DNA from: Bettongia penicillata ogilbyi
Taxonomy: Eukaryota; Chordata; Mammalia; Diprotodontia; Potoroidae
Direction of reading: 5' to 3'
Assembly: GCA_023548195.1 (NCBI GenBank)
Contig: JAJHZJ010000061.1
Span: 7,375,374 to 7,439,373 of the forward strand
DNA: 64,000 bases
Shown here: positions 62,160 to 64,000 of the stretch, piece by piece
How the letters are laid out: the number at the start of each line of letters is the position of its first letter
Position numbering within the stretch: the stretch's first letter is position 1
Program-made: the position numbers and the translations under genes
Notes under the pieces: model-generated
Database searches by the model: none
Seen by the model: the letters and a program-made list of their open reading frames with translations, nothing else
Told to the model about the DNA's origin: nothing

Positions 62160-62560
62160 TAGAGAATTAAAGAATCTTAAGAACTGGAAGGCCCTCGGTG
62201 GTCATTTAGTCCAATGACCTACTTGAGGCAGGAATTCTCTTTACATGCCCCTGGAAGATGATTATTCAATCTCTGTTTAAATATGTATAGGGAAGGGTGA
62301 TTCACTATGACCAGAAGCTCACTAAGGGGACTTAATTTCTCTTCAAGTTGAGTTAAAATCATCTTCACTTTAATTTTAACAAAGAGATCTTAAGGCAAAT
62401 CCCTCTTCCCTGTGGTTGCCCTACTTAAACCTATATATGTCAAAGAGAACAGTCATATGTCCCCTAAGTCCTGTCTTCTTCAGACTTAATAGCCTCAGTC
62501 CTTCAGCTGATCCCCCTTATAACATGTACTGAAAGCCTGATGTCTCTTTAGACTTACTGT
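62160..62560 (-). mobile_element. L3/CR1-like fragment in B3GLCT intron
   Basis: aagaactggaaggccctcgg, tggtcatttagtccaatgac, gaacagtcatatgtccccta, gcctcagtccttcagctgat: same antisense family as 24.1-25.3 kb. Confidence 0.6.
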
Positions 62561-63284
62561 AATGGTTGACAGAATCCTGGGAGAAAATGTAAGACTTGTT
62601 TCCAGAGTTTACTGTCAAAGCCCTACCATTAGGATGCTGTCACTTTGGGCATGTTGCAGCCTGTCTGGATGATTCTGCTTCGGTCTAACCTGGTCTGCTC
62701 TGTTACTGGGTCTCATTATTACTTTGTGGAAGCTTGGGAACTACAAAAAATAAGTATGAGGGGAAAATCCTGAGACATCCTGATATAAAGATGACTTTCC
62801 CTATGCCTCCATTCAGAAAATGAAAGACCCATAAGAACATATTATGTCTCCTTCTCCTATCCCCAAAACTCCCCCGCCCAAAAAAAATTAACTTAAGGGG
62901 TTAATAAGTTTTCCCAGCCAATCATTCTTTTCCTGACTCTGGAATGGAAAGAGTTAATAAAATTCCAAAATTACTCCTTAAGTCTAACATGAAGAAAACA
63001 AATTTTTAGTACTCCTAAGTGGAACAACAGTATCCAAAGACTTCTTAGAAAACAACCAGAAAGTCACACTACTGTCTCTTCCTTTTTCAGAAATTCCTTT
63101 TGTTCCTCTGGTTATGTCCGTTTTATATCATGTTGTCATCAAGGGCTTTGTGTTGGTTCAGACTGATTAGGCCTGAGCTCTGGAGAGGTCAATAAGATGT
63201 CTTTCAGTAAGAGATCCCTTGTGGACCTAATTAGCTAACATTAGGGCAAAACATATCTTGTTTCTTTCTCTTTTTTTTTAGTAT

Positions 63285-63460
63285 ACATGTTTATTTTTAT
63301 TTTTTCTCAATTTCACATAAACAAAATTTTTTTAACATTCATATTTTAAATTTTCAAGTTCCAAATTCTTTCCCTCTCTCCTTCCCTTTCCTTGCGAAGA
63401 CAATCAATTTGATAGAGATTATATATGTGCAGTCACAGGCATTCTTCTTTTAAAACACGT
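63285..63460 (-). mobile_element. L1 3' end, antisense
   Basis: Contains ttttcaagttccaaattctt, the pyrimidine-rich ccctctctccttccctttcc and gacaatcaatttgatagaga, the antisense form of the L1 terminal block. Lies within a B3GLCT intron, with its sense strand the same as the gene. Confidence 0.7.
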
Positions 63461-63534
63461 ACTGGTCAAGAGAGAATGGGTGGTGGTGCAAGGGGTTTAA
63501 ATGTGATTTTTATCCTAAGTAATGAAATGGCATC

Positions 63535-64000
63535 TCTTCCATTTAATTCAACAAACATTCATTTTAAATTACTATTAAATACCTAATGTGTGCTAGGTCC
63601 TGGGGGAGGTACCAAGTTCTGATGACACAGAGCCCCTACCCGTATAGATCAAGAGATACTTATTAAACACCTATTAAATGCCAGGTATCATGCTAGGTAT
63701 TGGCAACATAAAGATAAACAGGATTGGGGGAGACAGCATGTAATTTATAAGAATATATACAAAATATATGCAAAGTATATACAAGGTAATTTAAGAAGGG
63801 AAGAAACTAGGAGTTGGGAAGGGCCTCAGGAAAGATGAAGGAAACAAGGGATTGATTATCTGAGGCAGAGGTAAAGAGAGTATAATTCCAGACATGACAA
63901 GTAGCCAGTGTAAAGACCCAGAGAATGGAAATGGTATCATGGGTGAGGGAGAGGAGGAAAGCTAATTTGGCTGGAAGGGGAATACGGCATAATAAAGGAA
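63535..64000 (-). mobile_element. L2 LINE 3' portion, antisense, cut by window edge
   Basis: attcaacaaacattcatttt, cctaatgtgtgctaggtcct, a second similar start at 63,650 (gatacttattaaacacctat), then attccagacatgacaagtag. The doubled start suggests two L2 copies or a local duplication. Confidence 0.65.

Overview
This is nuclear DNA from a marsupial mammal, gene-poor and dominated by interspersed repeats. The marsupial call rests on several dispersed families: tRNA-type SINEs opening with ggcagctaggtgg and ending in a BovB/RTE-like tail (gtc..gagtc.gacatgactgaa), a second SINE type ending in a tggtcctctt..gaacgaagga tail, marsupial-type L1 elements (5' end gagccaagatgg, 3' end tttggaactcaaaa), and many copies of L2, MIR/THER, L3/CR1 and hAT fragments. 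Species cannot be fixed from this window; an Australian marsupial seems slightly more likely than an opossum because of the SINE at 30,222-30,535. All repeat family names come from remembered consensus patterns and no database was searched.

The only real protein-coding gene is at the right end on the minus strand: the last two coding exons of B3GLCT (beta-1,3-glucosyltransferase, also called B3GALTL). The penultimate exon is 61,485-61,629, the last coding exon is 54,988-55,155, and the 3' UTR probably runs to about 53,518. Both exons have proper splice sites, join in frame and end in an ER-retention-like KEEL tail. Upstream exons lie beyond position 64,000. The enzyme adds glucose to O-fucose on thrombospondin type 1 repeats in the ER.

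Positions 1 to about 53,500 are intergenic DNA downstream of B3GLCT. The human counterpart lies between B3GLCT and RXFP2 and is also gene-poor. The most notable object is a processed EEF1A1 pseudogene (41,498-42,907) inside the ORF1 region of an L1-type element; its 3' end, poly(A) and a piece of the host element are missing, so the right junction is a chimera. Other blocks: decayed L1 copies at 19.0-22.2, 40.4-44.2, 46.8-47.3 and 49.5-51.2 kb; L3/CR1 fragments at 4.7-5.0, 5.9-6.6, 24.1-25.3 and 62.2-62.6 kb; a LINE reverse-transcriptase tail at 11.1-11.7 kb; L2 fragments throughout; a 230-bp GAAA/GGAA tract at 20.3-20.5 kb; and a nonautonomous hAT family, one copy of which keeps its terminal inverted repeats and 8-bp target duplication.

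I saw no rRNA, tRNA, CRISPR array, operon or new multi-gene system. The findings are mostly about how mobile elements are nested, joined or share tails.
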